Source: Marsupella aquatica (taxonomy: Eukaryota; Marchantiophyta). Taken from it: a stretch of DNA of 64,000 nt. This document shows positions 9,236 through 22,700 of this stretch, piece by piece. The position numbers and the translations under genes are program-made. The stretch lies in NCBI GenBank assembly GCA_973895155.1, contig OZ316895.1, positions 14,694,001-14,758,000 on the forward strand, read 5' to 3'. Position 1 is the stretch's first letter, and the number at the start of each line of letters is the position of its first letter. The notes below the pieces were generated by a model, which saw only the letters and a list, made by a program, of their open reading frames with translations, did not search any database and had not been told where the DNA came from.

Positions 9236-12166
9236 GTCACTTGCATCCTTTTTCAGATGTACATTCATCCAGCATCTGGAGTTCCAACTCTCCCACTCCA
9301 TGGTGCTGCTACATGGCATCCGGATCAGGTGCACTTACCTCTATTCAACACTCACCGCTTCAGTCCCAGTGTTGGGGGGGAGGAGGTCCCTTGTAACGTG
9401 GCTAGCAGTATTTCTGAGTTTCATGGTGTGGACCAACTCAAATCAGCAGGTACAACAGGCCTTGGAGAGGCCTCATCACCTTATCAGCAGCATGTTAGCA
9501 GCTTGGATAGTGGAGAGGCTGGCACTTCTGGCTCTTCAAGCATGAGTACATCAGGTCCTATTCCTAGTGTTGCCAACTACACATTCATCATGGGCAACCA
9601 CCTGAGTAAAAGACAGAAGGACTAGTTGCTGAATTTGCTCCTCAAGCATGAGAACGTGTTTGCTTTCTCTATGAAGGACTTGGGTAAGTGCAAGACTATG
9701 CAGTTCTCCATTGAGTTGGTTGATGAAACACCTATCTTCAGGGGGAGGCATCGTTTGAGTAAGCATGAGTGGCAGCTGGTGGATGAGAGGTGCCAAGAGC
9801 TCTATGAAGCTGGTCTTATTCAGCCATCTACATCAGATTTTGCAGCAGCTACAGTGATGCCAGCAAAGAAGGATTCCAGTGGATTATGTACAGAGAAGCG
9901 CATGTGTGGGGACTACAGGCCAGTGAACCTGGTCACACCCCAGGACAGGTACTCCATGTCGCGGCCAGAGGAGCTATTTGACAACATTGGAGACTCAGAC
10001 ATCTTCACTCTTGTGGATCTAAGGCAAGGCTTCAACCAGATTTTGCTACTTGCAAAGGATCGCAAGAAAACAACTTTCCATGGTAGTAACCAACTATGGG
10101 AGTGGTTGGTGATGCCATTTGGCTTGAAGAATGCGCCCATATTCTTTCAAAGAGTCATGGACCAGGTTCTTCAAGGTGCTGAGTTTCTGAAATGCTACAT
10201 TGATGATGTGTTGGTCCACAACAAAGGATTTGACCAACATCTACTTGACCTTGAGGAGCTATTCATGAGGCTTAAGAAGGTGAACCTGAAGATACACCCC
10301 AAGAAGTGTGAATTTGCTGTCAGATCAGTAGTATACCTTGGGCACCGCATTCTTCCAAATGGAACCATGGCTCACTGGGCCAAAGTGGTATCCATCCTGG
10401 AAATGCCCACTCCTACTGATGTTCACACTCTTAGGAGATTTATTGGGTTGTGCAATTACTACCGGATCTACATCAAAGATTTCAGTACCATTGCACATCC
10501 ATTACACTCTTTGTTGAAAAATAATGTGACTTGGACATGGAGTACAGATGCTAAGGCAGCATTTGCCACTTTGAAGGAGAAGTTCTCAGAATACCCGGTG
10601 TTGAGAAGACCTGATTTCAGCAAGGTCTTTGTGCTACACACAGATTGGAGTGCCCTTGGGATTGGTGCCATTCTAGGCCAGCATGATGAGGAAGGTAAAG
10701 AGTACGTCATTGCCTATGCATCCAGGAGCAACAATCAGACAGAGAGTCATTATTCTTTGTATGAGGGTGAATGTCTTGCTGTTGTGTGGGCTGTAATACA
10801 TTACAGGCCCTACCTCTATGGGACCAGGTTTGTCCTCTACACCAACCACCAGCCCTTGAAGTGGTTGATGACCAACGACAAGCTTACTGGCAAGCTTGCT
10901 CGTTGGGCGCTCATACTCCAGGAGTATGATTTTGAGGTAATTCATAGGCCTGGTGTGACACATCAAAATGTTGACACTATGTCCCGCAGCCCTTTGATTG
11001 CCTCTGATGATTCCTCAGATGCACGGCAGGATTCTGACCAGGTTTCCATCCTGCCTACATTTCATGCATCTACCTATCTTGCTTTGCTGCCATGCTACAT
11101 CGTTGACCAACCTGTGGTGGACATATGGGAGGACAACGACACTCTGAGATTTTTGCAGCATGGGGAGTACCCCATACATGTTACTGCAACCCAGAGAGAC
11201 CGAATCCAGCAAAGGTCCAAGCGTTACTTGTGGAAGGGAAATCATCTCGTGCGCTGCTTGCTAGACAGGGAAGTGGTGGTTCCACCCATTCATGAGAGGG
11301 TTGGCCTTATCCGTAAGGTACATTCTGAGCTTGGTCATTTTGGCGTTAAGAGGACTTACAGCCTCTTGGTCCCTCATTATCATTGGAGAGGCATGCATGG
11401 CCAGGTTCGAGATGTTATTGCCCGGTGTGAGCAGTGTGATAGGGTAAGGACTTCTTTCACATCTCGGCAACCCACACTTCATCCACTCCCTATTCAGGGC
11501 ATGTTTTATCGTTGGTCATGTGATTTGGCTGGAGAATTACCCCTCACATCTCGGGGTAATCTCTACATCATGATCATGATAGAGCATTTCTCCAAGTGGA
11601 TAGAACTTGTGGCATTGCCGGATAAGACCTCCCGTAGCACCAGCCAGGCATTCCTGCAACAAGTTCTCAGCCGCTTTGGAGCTTGTGCAGAATGTCTCAC
11701 TGACCAAGGCTCAGAGTTTAGAGGAGAGTTCCAAGAGCTGCTTGATCAGGCCCTCATTGATCATCGCCGGACATCACGAGATCACCCACAGGCAGATGGC
11801 TTGGCAGAGCGCATGGTTCAGACATGCAAGAAGGGTCTCCGGAAGATTTGCCTCACCAAAAACAAGGAGGATTGGGACCTGGCCTTACCCTACATTGCCA
11901 TGGGGTATAGGATGTCTAGACATGCATCATTGTCTAACTTTTCTCCCTACTTCTTGTTGTTTGGTCGTCACCCAGTTCCACCTTCTGCTATTGCTGCTCA
12001 CATGGTTCAGGTGGTGGACTTGGATTCAGCTGTGACTTGGTCTGATGTGATCTCTGAGAGGGCTGCCCTATTCAGGAGGGTTATGCCCATGGCCATGGAG
12101 AATTTGGCCATTGCACAACATAGGGACACGCTGCGTTATGCACACACACGAGGGGGCACTTTTTAG
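9236..12166 (+). pseudogene. gypsy copy 2 reverse transcriptase, RNase H and integrase
   Basis: After a TAG at 9623-9625 (CAG in copy 1) the frame is open for 846 codons to a TAG at 12164-12166. RT motifs: KRMCGDYRPVN, TLVDLRQGFNQI, MPFGLKNAP, CYIDDVLVHN. RNase H: VLHTDWSALGIGAIL and YEGECLAVVWAV. Integrase: the H-x4-H / C-x2-C zinc module, then Asp (WSCDLAGEL), Asp (LTDQGSEF) and Glu (GLAERMVQ). It is the better preserved pol of the two copies and the best template for placing the element in the gypsy tree. Confidence 0.92.
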
Positions 12167-12568
12167 CCCAAGGTCAGGAAGTTTGATGTGGGAGATTTTG
12201 TGTACTTGTAGTGGCAAGCTAACAACACCCTGGACACCTCTACTAGTCGTACTATTCTCAGGGTTAAAGCTATTCGACCGTCTGGAGTGCTAGAGTTACA
12301 AGGGGCAGATGGGCGCACAATTGCTGACAATGCCAAGAATTGCGCCCCTTGTCATCTGCCTAACCTGGATCCCACCATTGTGACTTCTACCTGGATTCCA
12401 CGTGTGGACTACCCTTGCAAAGTGTGTTTGCGAATTGATGATGCTGACCAGATGCTGCTATGTGATAATTGCAACGGAGGGTACCATCTTTTCTATCTGC
12501 GGCTTGAACTTACCCAGGTGCCAGAAGGGTTATGGTTTTGCCCTTCCTGTGCTCCACATGCCACCTGA
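12167..12568 (+). pseudogene. gypsy copy 2 integrase C-terminus and PHD finger
   Basis: Same frame as the integrase core, after two TAG codons (12164 and 12209) that are CAG in copy 1. It contains the GPY/F-like module, then a PHD finger with all eight zinc ligands (CKVC, LLCDNC or its equivalent, YHLFY, WFCPSC), except that the Cys after the His is changed to Tyr (CLRL in copy 1, YLRL here). The finger ends a few residues before the stop codon, so it is the C-terminus of the polyprotein. Confidence 0.82.
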
Positions 12569-12608
12569 CTTTTCCTCAGCCCTCCTTGTGACTGTGGTCT
12601 GGAGGGGA

Positions 12609-13322
12609 TACAGAGGTTTACACCTCCACTACGTACATACCACCTCAGTTGCTTTTTCTTGGCACTTGGGAATGTGATTGGACTTTTTCTATGCATGTTG
12701 GTTGCTAGCAGCTTGCACATATGCATTGCCGGTGACTTGTATGTTTTTGATACACTATGGCTACGATACTATATGTCACGACAGCTGTCATGTCGAGGGA
12801 CAGTGCCGCTTGTGCACATCGGCATGTCCCTCGCATGCCCGCTAGGTATGTAGTTAGGGCTAGTGTACTACTTGAGTTAGTGTCATGTTCTTGTAGCAAG
12901 TCTGGGCCGTTCTTGAAGCAAAATGTGCTTGTTAGTGTGACGCCTTGACTTGATCTACTTAGGGCATGTCTTTCTTTGTTGGTTTTCAGTTCTTCTTGAA
13001 TCGCTGTTGACAGAGCTCAGACAGTGCTCGTCGGTTCCATACACGGGATTCACACAGTGATTTATTAGATGCTCCCGGCTGATCTTGGCATCCTGCCGGT
13101 TTTCGATTCGATTTCAGTACGATTGTTTCTCTTACGCCTTTTATACATACAGAGGTTTACACCTCCACTGCGTACATACCACCTCAGTTGCTTTTTCTTG
13201 GCACTTGGGAATGTGATTGGACTTTTTCTATGCATGTTGGTTGCTAGCAGCTTGCACATATGCATTGTCGGTGACTTGTATGTTTTCGATACACTATGCC
13301 TACGACACTATATGTCACGACA
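12609..13322 (+). repeat. 3' LTR of gypsy copy 2, with A-B-A' organisation
   Basis: It follows the purine run GGAGGGGA. Segment A is 12609-12783, B is 12784-13147 and A' is 13148-13322. A and A' are near identical, and both end in TGTCACGACA. The same arrangement is seen in copy 1, so it was present before the two copies diverged. Non-element sequence begins at 13323. I see no 5-base target duplication between the flank at 980-984 and the one at 13323-13327. Confidence 0.65.
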
Positions 13323-16300
13323 ACATCATCTACCTTTTCTTAGAGTTTTGCCAACCCTTTACTCTTCTTTACCATATCAAACAAGATAATATTTGATCAT
13401 GCCAATAATAGGCCAATCTCTGTTTATGAAATGTTCTTGGCAGGAGGAAATATGGTAGTTTGCTGAAAAATGTTTTTTCATCACTGTTTCATCGGCCAAA
13501 AACATCTCCCTGCGTCCTCCACCTCGCCGTTCGTGCTTCACCTTTGTGTCTCACTCTGGCTCATTGTGCAACGCACGGGCACTTGGCTCGTACAATAAAT
13601 ATGATCTGAAGAGTACCCATCTCCAATAACTTGTATGTTGCAAACTTGGTATGCCAAAATGCAGGCCCAATGGGGTAGCCAAATTGTTGAGATTGTCTGT
13701 TATTGGTGCAAATCAGATTATTACTACACTACTGTAGTTGTGTATCAAGTCAAATGTACCCCTGAAAGTTCCTATGGACCAAACATAGAAACAATGGACT
13801 AAATTCTATGTGACATCTATTGATACTAACTGTAATGTACTAATTGTATTATACTACCCTATACTTGATGTTGGGAGTCTAAGGTTTCTCCAGTAACATT
13901 TCTAAGTACCCTTCATTGCACCTGGTCTCCTGATCCTACAAAACACACTAAGTTCCCCTTGAGAGCTTTTCACAATAACAACATGCAACCATTAAGGTCC
14001 ATTGGGTTAGTTTTCTTTGAGCCCTGGCAGCTTACAGTTTCTACCAAGGTGGACTTTGAATTCATTTGGCACATAGTTGCCTTCACTTGAAAAAGAAGAA
14101 AAGAGACATCTCCCGAGTATGAATAGCCTGGCTGACACTTCTGCTTCTTTGCCTTGCAACCTGCTGGTTTCTGTCACCGATGCTTTTGAATTCATTCTGT
14201 TTTTTCTTTTTCCTTCTAATCTATGTGAAAAGGATAACAATGAGCCCAGTGTTTGCCGTGGTAAAACCCGGGCATGGAGAACAATTAACCCGTGAGACCA
14301 GATCCCATGCCTACTGAATCCTCCATGTCTAAAAGCCGCCCAACCAGACCCAGGGTCACCAACTAAGAGCATTTGGGTGCGAATGGATCAGGGTAGGGTC
14401 AGTCATCTATGAACACTCATAACTAATGGAGTAGATAGGTGAACTGTCCCATCAATCCAGATTGGGGAGTACTTGAATTCATTTGATGCACCATAGCCTT
14501 CACTTTAAAATTAAAAAAAAATTGAAGGGCCTTTATTATCCTTTGGCTGGCGGAGGCATTTGGTTTTAGGGCTTCTAGTCAAATCCCTCTTTGTCACCCA
14601 CTTATGTTGTTCACCCTGGAGCTCTACCAAATGTTTCAGTCTGTAGCTCAGTAGGGCTTTCAAACCTTTGACTTTCAAACTTCTGGGCATTTACCGGTTG
14701 GGCTTTTGGATTTTTTGGCCCATTGGCCTCTTAGCTCTTAGGTTTTCCCTTTTTAGTCCTCTGTTTTCCCCCCTAATTAGGTGTTTGGCCTTTGGGCTCA
14801 TGTCTCCTCCCCATCTGGTGTTTTTGTTCCTTGGCAGTTTTATTGTGGTTGGGGCCCGATGCCTCCAGTTCTTTTTTTTGCGCATATAATTTCTCTGCAT
14901 ATGATCCTGCAAAATACAGTGTACATTACTAAATAGAGGGCATTTGCAAAGAGTTCAGTTTTTGTGACCAAACCTCTTGGTCATCGGCGTGGTATACAAA
15001 AGACATGTCCAGTGTTGAATAGCCTAGGCCAACGATTCTCCTCCTAAATTTTGTTCAAACCACCACTATCCATATTAAAAGGAGAAGTGTCCAATACTTT
15101 TTCACATTTCTCTCCTCTAGGGATTTCTCTCCTCTAGTGTGAGACTTCCACTATCCATATTAAATGGAGAAGTGTCCAATACTTTTTCACATTTCTCTCC
15201 TCTAGGGATTTCTCTCCTCTAGGGTGAGACTTTGCTCTTTCAGGGAAAAAGTATAAAAATGGTGAAACCTAGTTGGTGGATACAGGTTTTGTCATGGATA
15301 GTGGGGCTTCAAGACAGAAATCAAGATAAAAGACCGTGATGACCCATTCAGACTGCCATTCAACTACAGGAGTCTTACCGTTCTTGCCACGTCACACACC
15401 ACTACCGTAGTGTCACATTAACGGTCTACCATCACTTTACAAGAACATCATTCCCTTTTCGTTCATCAACCTGAAATCGAGGCATCGAAAAACGCTCTCA
15501 CATGGAACTATCAAGCGAACGATGAGTACAGTCGTACAGACCCGTGACGCTTTGCACATTGATAGTCTCGTAAATCGTGGATCGGAATGTAGCGATTCTT
15601 GGCTCATTACTAAGTTTGCTCAATCCTCTTTCTTCTGAGCTATGGTGCGTCGTCAGGCGTTCAGTATTCGCGACTCGGAGTTGCGGACGGATATTTCGCC
15701 TGACGGGTGTTTGACTGACTGAACTCGATTCTTGCGAGTTTCGAATTCCGTCTGTCGAGTTTCGTCGCAAGCATTGTTGGTAGTAATTTGTAAACGAGCT
15801 TGAGCGGCGGAGCGCGGGAGTGTTCTTTCGTTTGAATGCGCTCGCCAGATTCGTCGCCTCTCTCCTTGTCTGCTGGCTGGAAACTTCACGACGTCTACAT
15901 TTACTGGACAGAGTTCTCTGCCACGCGAGCTACTGAAAGTTATGTGCGAGGAATGGAGTGTCGTACTTGAATGAAACGTAACTTGAATGGTTGTAGATCC
16001 CCGGCTCGTGATTCCGTGTGTTGTGGATGAAGCTCGACGGCGTTGAAGAAAGTGTTTGAAAAGTCTTCCGGGCTAGAGCGATGGTCACGGCAATCGAAGA
16101 GCATCATTGACGATGGCGATTCATGGTGACTGCTGGCCCAACTCCTGTTGTTCGCGAAAGGACTGGATCACTGGACGTTTTCAGCGTTTTTCGTTTCTGC
16201 GCGGTACCTATAACCGTGATTATCTTTTGAAGGATGTCTCATTGCGTGTGCAAACTTGAAATTCCACGAACTAAGGAGAAACTTGTACTTGGTAGCAGGT

Positions 16301-16770
16301 GTCCTCTTTCAATGTGATTCACGAGACCTAGACGAAAGGTACCTTCCCTCTGAGGGAGCTTGTCGGGGAGGGAACGGGCGAGCCTCAGTTGAATCACAAG
16401 CCGGCAGAAAACGACTTCTCGCAAATCATTCGTGAGCAGAGAGGTGGCAGAGCAAATTGCAGGACTGAACTTTGCCGGAAAGAGCGAGGGGCAGGCTGCG
16501 TGCCTCGGAGGAGTAACTGATAGGAAAGGTTTCGTGCTTGTGAATTGAATTGAGCTTGCAGCACTCACCTGAACAACCGGAGATATCGTGCATTAACAAG
16601 TGGTGCCGGAATTACAACTTTCTCATTCGAAAGTCATGATCTCTAAATTGCGTTGTTTTAGAGAGCACACCTCAGGAAAGATCCGATAGTTTGCTCACCG
16701 GGGATATTTGTCGCTAATGGAGGTGAATTGCTCAAGTCCTAGTTGTTGAGTCAAGCTTTAAGATTTCGAA
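13323..16770. other. intergenic region, with the upstream region of PrimPol
   Basis: I find no credible gene; the short frames lack codon structure or motifs. It holds a direct duplication of about 83 bases (15064-15147 and 15148-15231) and a shorter imperfect repeat (around 14050-14095 and 14468-14512). From about 15300 base composition becomes less AT-rich, fitting promoter and 5' UTR sequence for the gene that starts at 16771. Confidence 0.5.
15064..15231. repeat. tandem duplication, two units of about 83 bases
   Basis: Two adjacent units beginning CCACTATCCATATTAAA, nearly identical, each containing a doubled TCTCTCCTCTAG. No coding content. Confidence 0.85.
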
Positions 16771-19700
16771 ATGGCGGAAGACGTGATGTCCGATGTTGAG
16801 CTGTTGCTGGGATGCTTCGAACGAGGGGTGTCTCAGCGGTCCTCCCAGAGACAGCGTACGTAATCTTAAAAACCTGTGCTCTCTGCATATATCACAAGTG
16901 TCGAAGAGAAATGTGAGACATATATTAAGTGATTAAATTGTGGAGAGCATCGTTGTTAGGGAGAGGAGAATTGTGAGTGCAGGTTCTCTGCCAAGTATCC
17001 ACGTAGTAGAAGACTATTGAAAAATTAAATGATGTTAAGGTCTTGTGGCCCACCAATGAATGCGACAAGAGTAACATAATAGACAATTAGCCTTAGGACA
17101 ATTGATGTCAAACAAGACGATGCAAACTTCTGCTTCTCTAAAGTTTTATTGTAAACGATGACAGGCAGTGGGGACGGAAAGCAACGGACTCCATGCAAAA
17201 GTGAGGTCGCTGATTCTATACATACTGCTCCTGTCGAGGAATGTGCGCGAACTCCTGACGAAAAAGAAAACCGAATTGGTGGCAGATCAGAGCATCCCAT
17301 TGGTGAATTTTGGACTCCTACTTATTCCGAGGCTATGCATTGCATGAAATTCCTCTCCACTCAGCCTTCTAGATTTCATCGCGGGATTTTCGTAACGTTA
17401 CCACACACGCAGACCCGCACAAATCCTGAAGCGAGTCACTTATTGGCGTACGAGGATTCTCCTTCCTGTCAGCAGTTTGATCCCTACCCTTCAACTTTTA
17501 ATGTTGGTTTGCAGTGTCTGCCCTGAAGCAATCAGCCAGCGCTTGTAAGCAAATCTCTCCGGGAGTGTTCTATGGATCACCACTTGGAAAACCTGCTACA
17601 AAACCACCGCAGCTCCAGCGCCTATTGAGAGATATCCGCAGGGACCTTGCTGGACAAAATCAATTCAGGTATTGACTCCACCTACGGAGGAATTCTCTGA
17701 CCATCTTTCTTGGGACGTTTGCGGTTGATTGTAATCGGTCAATTGGTTTCCACAACGAAGTCGTTATATGGCATTTGCTCTTCAAATGAGCCGTGCAAGA
17801 GGTCCTGACAAAATTGTTGGAGCTGGAGCTGATGAAATTGGGTCGTTAACATCTCACTGACGCAGGGAAGTTGAGTCTGCCGGGGAGTTTACGTCAGCGA
17901 CAGCTACCAGGTTCATTTCCAGATGAAGTGTTTTGCTTTGAGCGTGTTGCTCCCGTTGGGATGAGCTGGCGGAGCTTCATTTGTAGTTCTTCGGTTGTAC
18001 TGACGGTTAGGCTGTTGTTTTCTCGGTTGGCCATGCGAACAGTAGTCTACTGCTTTCTTTGGGTGCATGGCGTCAGAAAAGTGACGATTGAAGTTTACAT
18101 ATATTTCCGTGACATTCGAGTGCAGGACTGCGATATGGGCAACATTTCCAAGGCAGGAACAAGCCATTCAATTCGCTGAGAGTGATAGCAATAATAAACT
18201 TGTAGTCTTCCAGTACCAAGATCATATTAATGGGCAAAGACGCTTCCTTGCAACCACTTATGAAGAATTCTGGTACAGGTATGCCAGAACTAATAGCGGA
18301 AGCTTTTTCCAAATTTTCTCGTGAGTAGTATGATGCGGAATTATAGTATTGCTTGTGGAACCCTCCTACTATTAGTATGATACCGAGCTTTCCACAAATG
18401 TACTGTACCTTGTCGAAACTGATATCCCACTGTGTCCAGTAGTTTCGCTTCCCAGGACAGGGAAGCCGTTGTGTTGAGTTTTAACGTGACAAAGATACTT
18501 GTGGACATCTTGAATGTGGTTCATTTCTTATGTCCGTTTGGATGCAGGTACAAACGTATGATTGCTGACTATCGTCACCATTACGAGATCATCCAAGACG
18601 TAATTCTCTTCGTCTTCATTCTATATCTTTAGAAAGCCTGACTTCATTGAGTGTGATTAGAAAAGCTTCCAGTCACCACTGAGACATTCGACCTGGCACC
18701 GCAGACGTAGTCTGCTCTCGATTAGTTGACGGGCTTTGTTGCATCAGGTGCTGATGAATTGAACTACCAATCTTTCTATTCAAAGACAAGGGTTTGGGGA
18801 TGTGTCAGACGCTGAGCACATTCTTAGAGGTTCCATTGCATATGCCCTTCTGCCGAGTGCTCATAATTCAGTGTGGGGTGCTGCAGGGCAAGCCATGCCA
18901 TTTGTACTTTGATTTGGAGTTCAATCGCAGAAAAAATACTGAAGCTGATGGTGAGACGATGGTGGATCTGCTATTGTCGGTAGTGGAAGCGGCTTTCCTG
19001 GATATTTATGGCCTCCAATATGATACATCATGGACAGTTGAACTTGACTCATCAACAGAAGGTTCTCCCTATACCTCGGACTGGAACACCAATTCATTCA
19101 ATTTTTTTATGTTGTCCATTTGAATGTGGTCTCTGTAGACTGCAATTCACAAGATTTCCGTTTGTGTGGATAAAGGTGTGAGCCAACTTGTAAGTATTTC
19201 CTCTTTTGATTTCCCTTCTTTCATTCTTCGTAAAGGTCGTCTGTCTTGTCGCCTTGGAAGAAAATTTGCTATCTGTTTTACTCTGTTGGGAGTCGAAACT
19301 ACTCCCAGTATTGCATTGGGACTGAATTAGCTACTACACCAGGTGGGTTTAATGTAGAGTTCTGGAATCGTGAAACAGACAAATTCTCGCGCCACTTGGT
19401 GATTCGTGTACCGCGCGTGGCTTTCGAAAAAAACTCTCACGTCGGAGCTTTCGTCGGAGAGGTATGCTGAAAGGAAGCTCTGAGTAACGACTAGCATGTC
19501 ATTACATGACGTTGCTTTGACTCTTGTTGTTTTATGCCTTTCACAGTGCCGTGGCACATCATCTCTGACCCTAAAGTGGATCATGGTTTCAGATATGCAA
19601 AAGAATTCATCACTCCAAGGAAAGCAATAAGGACTTAACCTGTCTGTTTGTTCAAGCTGAGTCTCGACCTGCTCACCACACCGAGCTTTTTGTGGACCAA

Positions 19701-22700
19701 GGTGTTTATTCTCGCAATCGGAGCTTTCGTTTGCCTTTCTCAAGTAAGGCCGGCAAAACAGCTAAACTCGAGCCAACAACGCGTTTCAGATGCGAAACCT
19801 TGGTACGATGCAGGTTGACTAGTCCATTGGTAAAAGTTGTGTCCACCAGTAATGGTGTCAAGTCTTGGCCTATATATCGTCCACTTAATTATCTAGTACT
19901 CATCTAAAATCAGAATAGCTGTATGCTGAATGTTACTACACGAGTTGGAAAATGGACAACAGCACGGTGAGAGTTGTGAACATTTTGCTGTAACGCTCAG
20001 ACCTGTTATTATTTATTTAGAGTCTGAGATATCTGTCAGAAGTTGATCAAAGTTTTGGCCCACTCTTCAGTGTTTCTAGTTACATTCTAAGAACATTTCA
20101 TGTACAATGGCCTAGCTTTACTGCTAAATGCTGAGTGCTACCTGACATGGGGGGATACAGATGGTTACAACCTAAAGCTTACCGTAGGAACTTTTAAGGT
20201 ACTGTTCAATGTGACATTCACGTCAAATGTCAAAGAACCACATTGTCTTCTCATTGGTAAGTATTATAGAAGTGATTTGCTCTTGGGTTTTTGTAAGAGG
20301 AGTTTCACATCAGCCTCTCGCCGGATGCAGTAAGACTTGACACCCCCTCTACATATGGTCTTTCCTGCAGTGCGACTGCAGGCTTGACATACCTTTACTT
20401 CGTTTTAATATGTTGGAAACGATTATGAGAGCTGTCATAAGGTGTAGTTCTATGCCATTTGCCCTCACAAGCTTTTTCTCGAGGATCAACAAGGTGGCCT
20501 GAAAAGATGATTGTCATCTTCAAGCAGGGTGAATTTGAAGTCTTTATGGATTCTCTCATTTGTCGAGTTGAAGAAAAATGCGAAAGATTACTCACGTTTG
20601 GACAGGAGGTAAGAGGGTCATTTGTGTTTTGCGCGGAGACCGAGCTAACAAGTGAGGCACAGCAAATGCTGTTCTTTATCATTTTGTTGGTGTAGGTTCC
20701 TCTAGCAAACATCCGTCCTTGTGTCTTCGCAATGGATAAGTATGCTTCGATAGAATCACTCATATTCATGATAATTTTTAACTTGGTGTGACCCGGGACG
20801 TGTGACAATAGGGTCCGGGTCGCGGAGGGACATTGGATTACGCAGCGTGGAAAGAGAAACCTGTGGATCCACGACCAGGACTGAATTTTTGCTTGTCCGG
20901 AAAATCACCATTTCCAGCTTTGGATATATTTATCGAGTCCGTTGCTTGTATTGAAAATGTCACAGGTGCGGTTATCTGATCATTAGTATACCCCGTCAAT
21001 TTGCATAACAGTAGTCTATCCGATCTTGAACTAGTTCTATCAGAGTAAGTCTCATCAGACCACAGAAATTTATGTGATCACACTGCAAGTGCTGCACTTT
21101 GTCTGATGCAGGCAGGATTCGGAGCTGGTACTGGTTCTCAGAATACGGTGTGGTTGTATACAACATTTCCGAGAACCGCTTTTGTGAAAACATTGGAAGA
21201 CCCCACAAGAGCAACAATGGTACAGCTTTCATTCTTGCGCTAACGGATTTTCTGGAGATACGACTTAGATGACATTATAATTGTCGGCGGAAGGCGTGAT
21301 GTCTTCCAATTCGTAGGTTCGCTAAGCTACTCAGAAGCCTAGTCCGTAGTTGATGAACGTATGGCAGTAGTGGCTCCTTTTTTGCGGATCTAGTGCTCTG
21401 TCCGAAATTCAGTTTTGTCTCGATTCATATCCATTTCGGGATCCTCTGTAATCCAATTCATTGTTTGCGGGTGTGCAGTGATGTACATTGTGGACTTCCG
21501 CACAGCTGGATACTATCAAAAATGTCACGATCCTGATTGTCGAGGTTTGAGCTCCTAGTCCTCTACCGGATTTGGCGTAGTAGTTTACGTCATCGTGCTT
21601 TTCGGTTTTACAACACCCCACTGATCCTAGTACATAATCGTGCGAAACAAGTACAGTCTAGCACGAACGCGAAACAAAGGATGAGAGATGTTCTTCTAGG
21701 GCCGCCCTCTCGCTGTATTCGATCTTTCTGTATGGATTTAGAGTTTGATTTTGAAGGCAACACAAAGATGTTTTACGACGACTGTGAAAATCGTAATCAT
21801 TTTGGAGACGTTTTTCCGTCCTCTACTCTCTAACGGCAGCCGGATTGGTCGGTTCATCCTTCAGTTAGCGTAATTTGATCAGGAGCTACAGAATTTGGGT
21901 CATCTACACTTATAGTCTGCACATTTACTCCACCTACGTCTTAGCTCCATCGGGCTGCGAGTAAATCCTCAAATTTTTATGTTCGTCTCGAGTATGAAGT
22001 GAAAGCATTATTGTTGCTTCATCTTGATTTCCCCGCCGTATCCATCTCTGGTATCATTGGGAACAGCAGCGTCCCAAACAAGAGTCAGACGCCTGAACTG
22101 ACCAGACCTTCTGTTGATATCAGGATATCGTTCATTGCTGCGACCTATTCCCAGACATACTATACCTCTGGAATATCCACTCTCGTCGGCCCCACCTCCT
22201 TCAGGACACGAAGACGGCGGAAGTAGACTGCTCTTCGGCGAGGAATGGGAGGATGAAACATGGTGGGAAGAAGTGGTCTCGTCCATGTCCAGCTTGGAGT
22301 GTGCATCGCAGTCTCAGGAGAGGCACCAGGTGGGCTACCTACCTGGCCATGCATCCTTCCCTGAAGAAACTATAACGAGTTTTCATCCCGTTCCTTTATT
22401 CTCATTAGTCTCTAGTTCTACATTATTGATGCGACTTGAGACGATAAAGAGACTGTCATATGTCAGTTCAACTACAAGCCAGTCCTAAAGTCCTGTTGTC
22501 ACCGCCCGACTTCGAATCGCACGAATATTTGCATGACTTTTGAAAAGTGGCACTTGGGAGGATTTGGAACAGTCGGTACGATCCGCGCAGTGTGACTGCA
22601 AGATTACTAACGCCATTCTTACAGTACGACTTGGCCTACCCTGCCGAGTCCTGACAGTTTGTAGCTGCTATTGCACGAGATGCCGCGGCGCAAATTCGTG

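Larger units (their letters stand above)
985..13322. repeat. giant inverted repeat formed by the two gypsy copies
   Basis: Left arm 985-7299 (about 5.83 kb once the gap and the duplicated 0.39 kb are removed) and right arm 7511-13322 (5.81 kb) are reverse complements with a small percentage of mismatches. They are separated by about 211 bases. Both arms start at the same internal point upstream of the protease and both end at the outer LTR base. Confidence 0.85.
7511..13322 (+). mobile_element. Ty3/gypsy retrotransposon with DNMT3-like and PHD domains, copy 2 (5' truncated)
   Basis: This is the mirror image of copy 1: protease, methyltransferase, RT, RNase H, integrase, PHD finger, polypurine tract (12601-12608) and LTR to 13322. 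From 8192 to 12568 everything lies in one frame, so the element encodes a single PR-DNMT-RT-RH-IN-PHD polyprotein. Damage: a one-base deletion near 8165-8171, TAG 8456-8458, TGA 8570-8572, TAG 8651-8653, TAG 9623-9625, TAG 12164-12166 and TAG 12209-12211. gag and the 5' LTR are missing. Copies 1 and 2 differ by a small percentage of bases and carry different stops, so both decayed separately after they formed. Confidence 0.88.

Noticed and set aside
985-13322. Single insertion of the whole palindrome with a target site duplication
   Set aside because: The five bases before 985 and after 13322 do not match, so there is no evidence of one clean insertion.
16239-16568. 109-codon minus-strand frame upstream of PrimPol
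   Set aside because: No recognisable motif and no splice partners; lies in the probable PrimPol promoter or leader.
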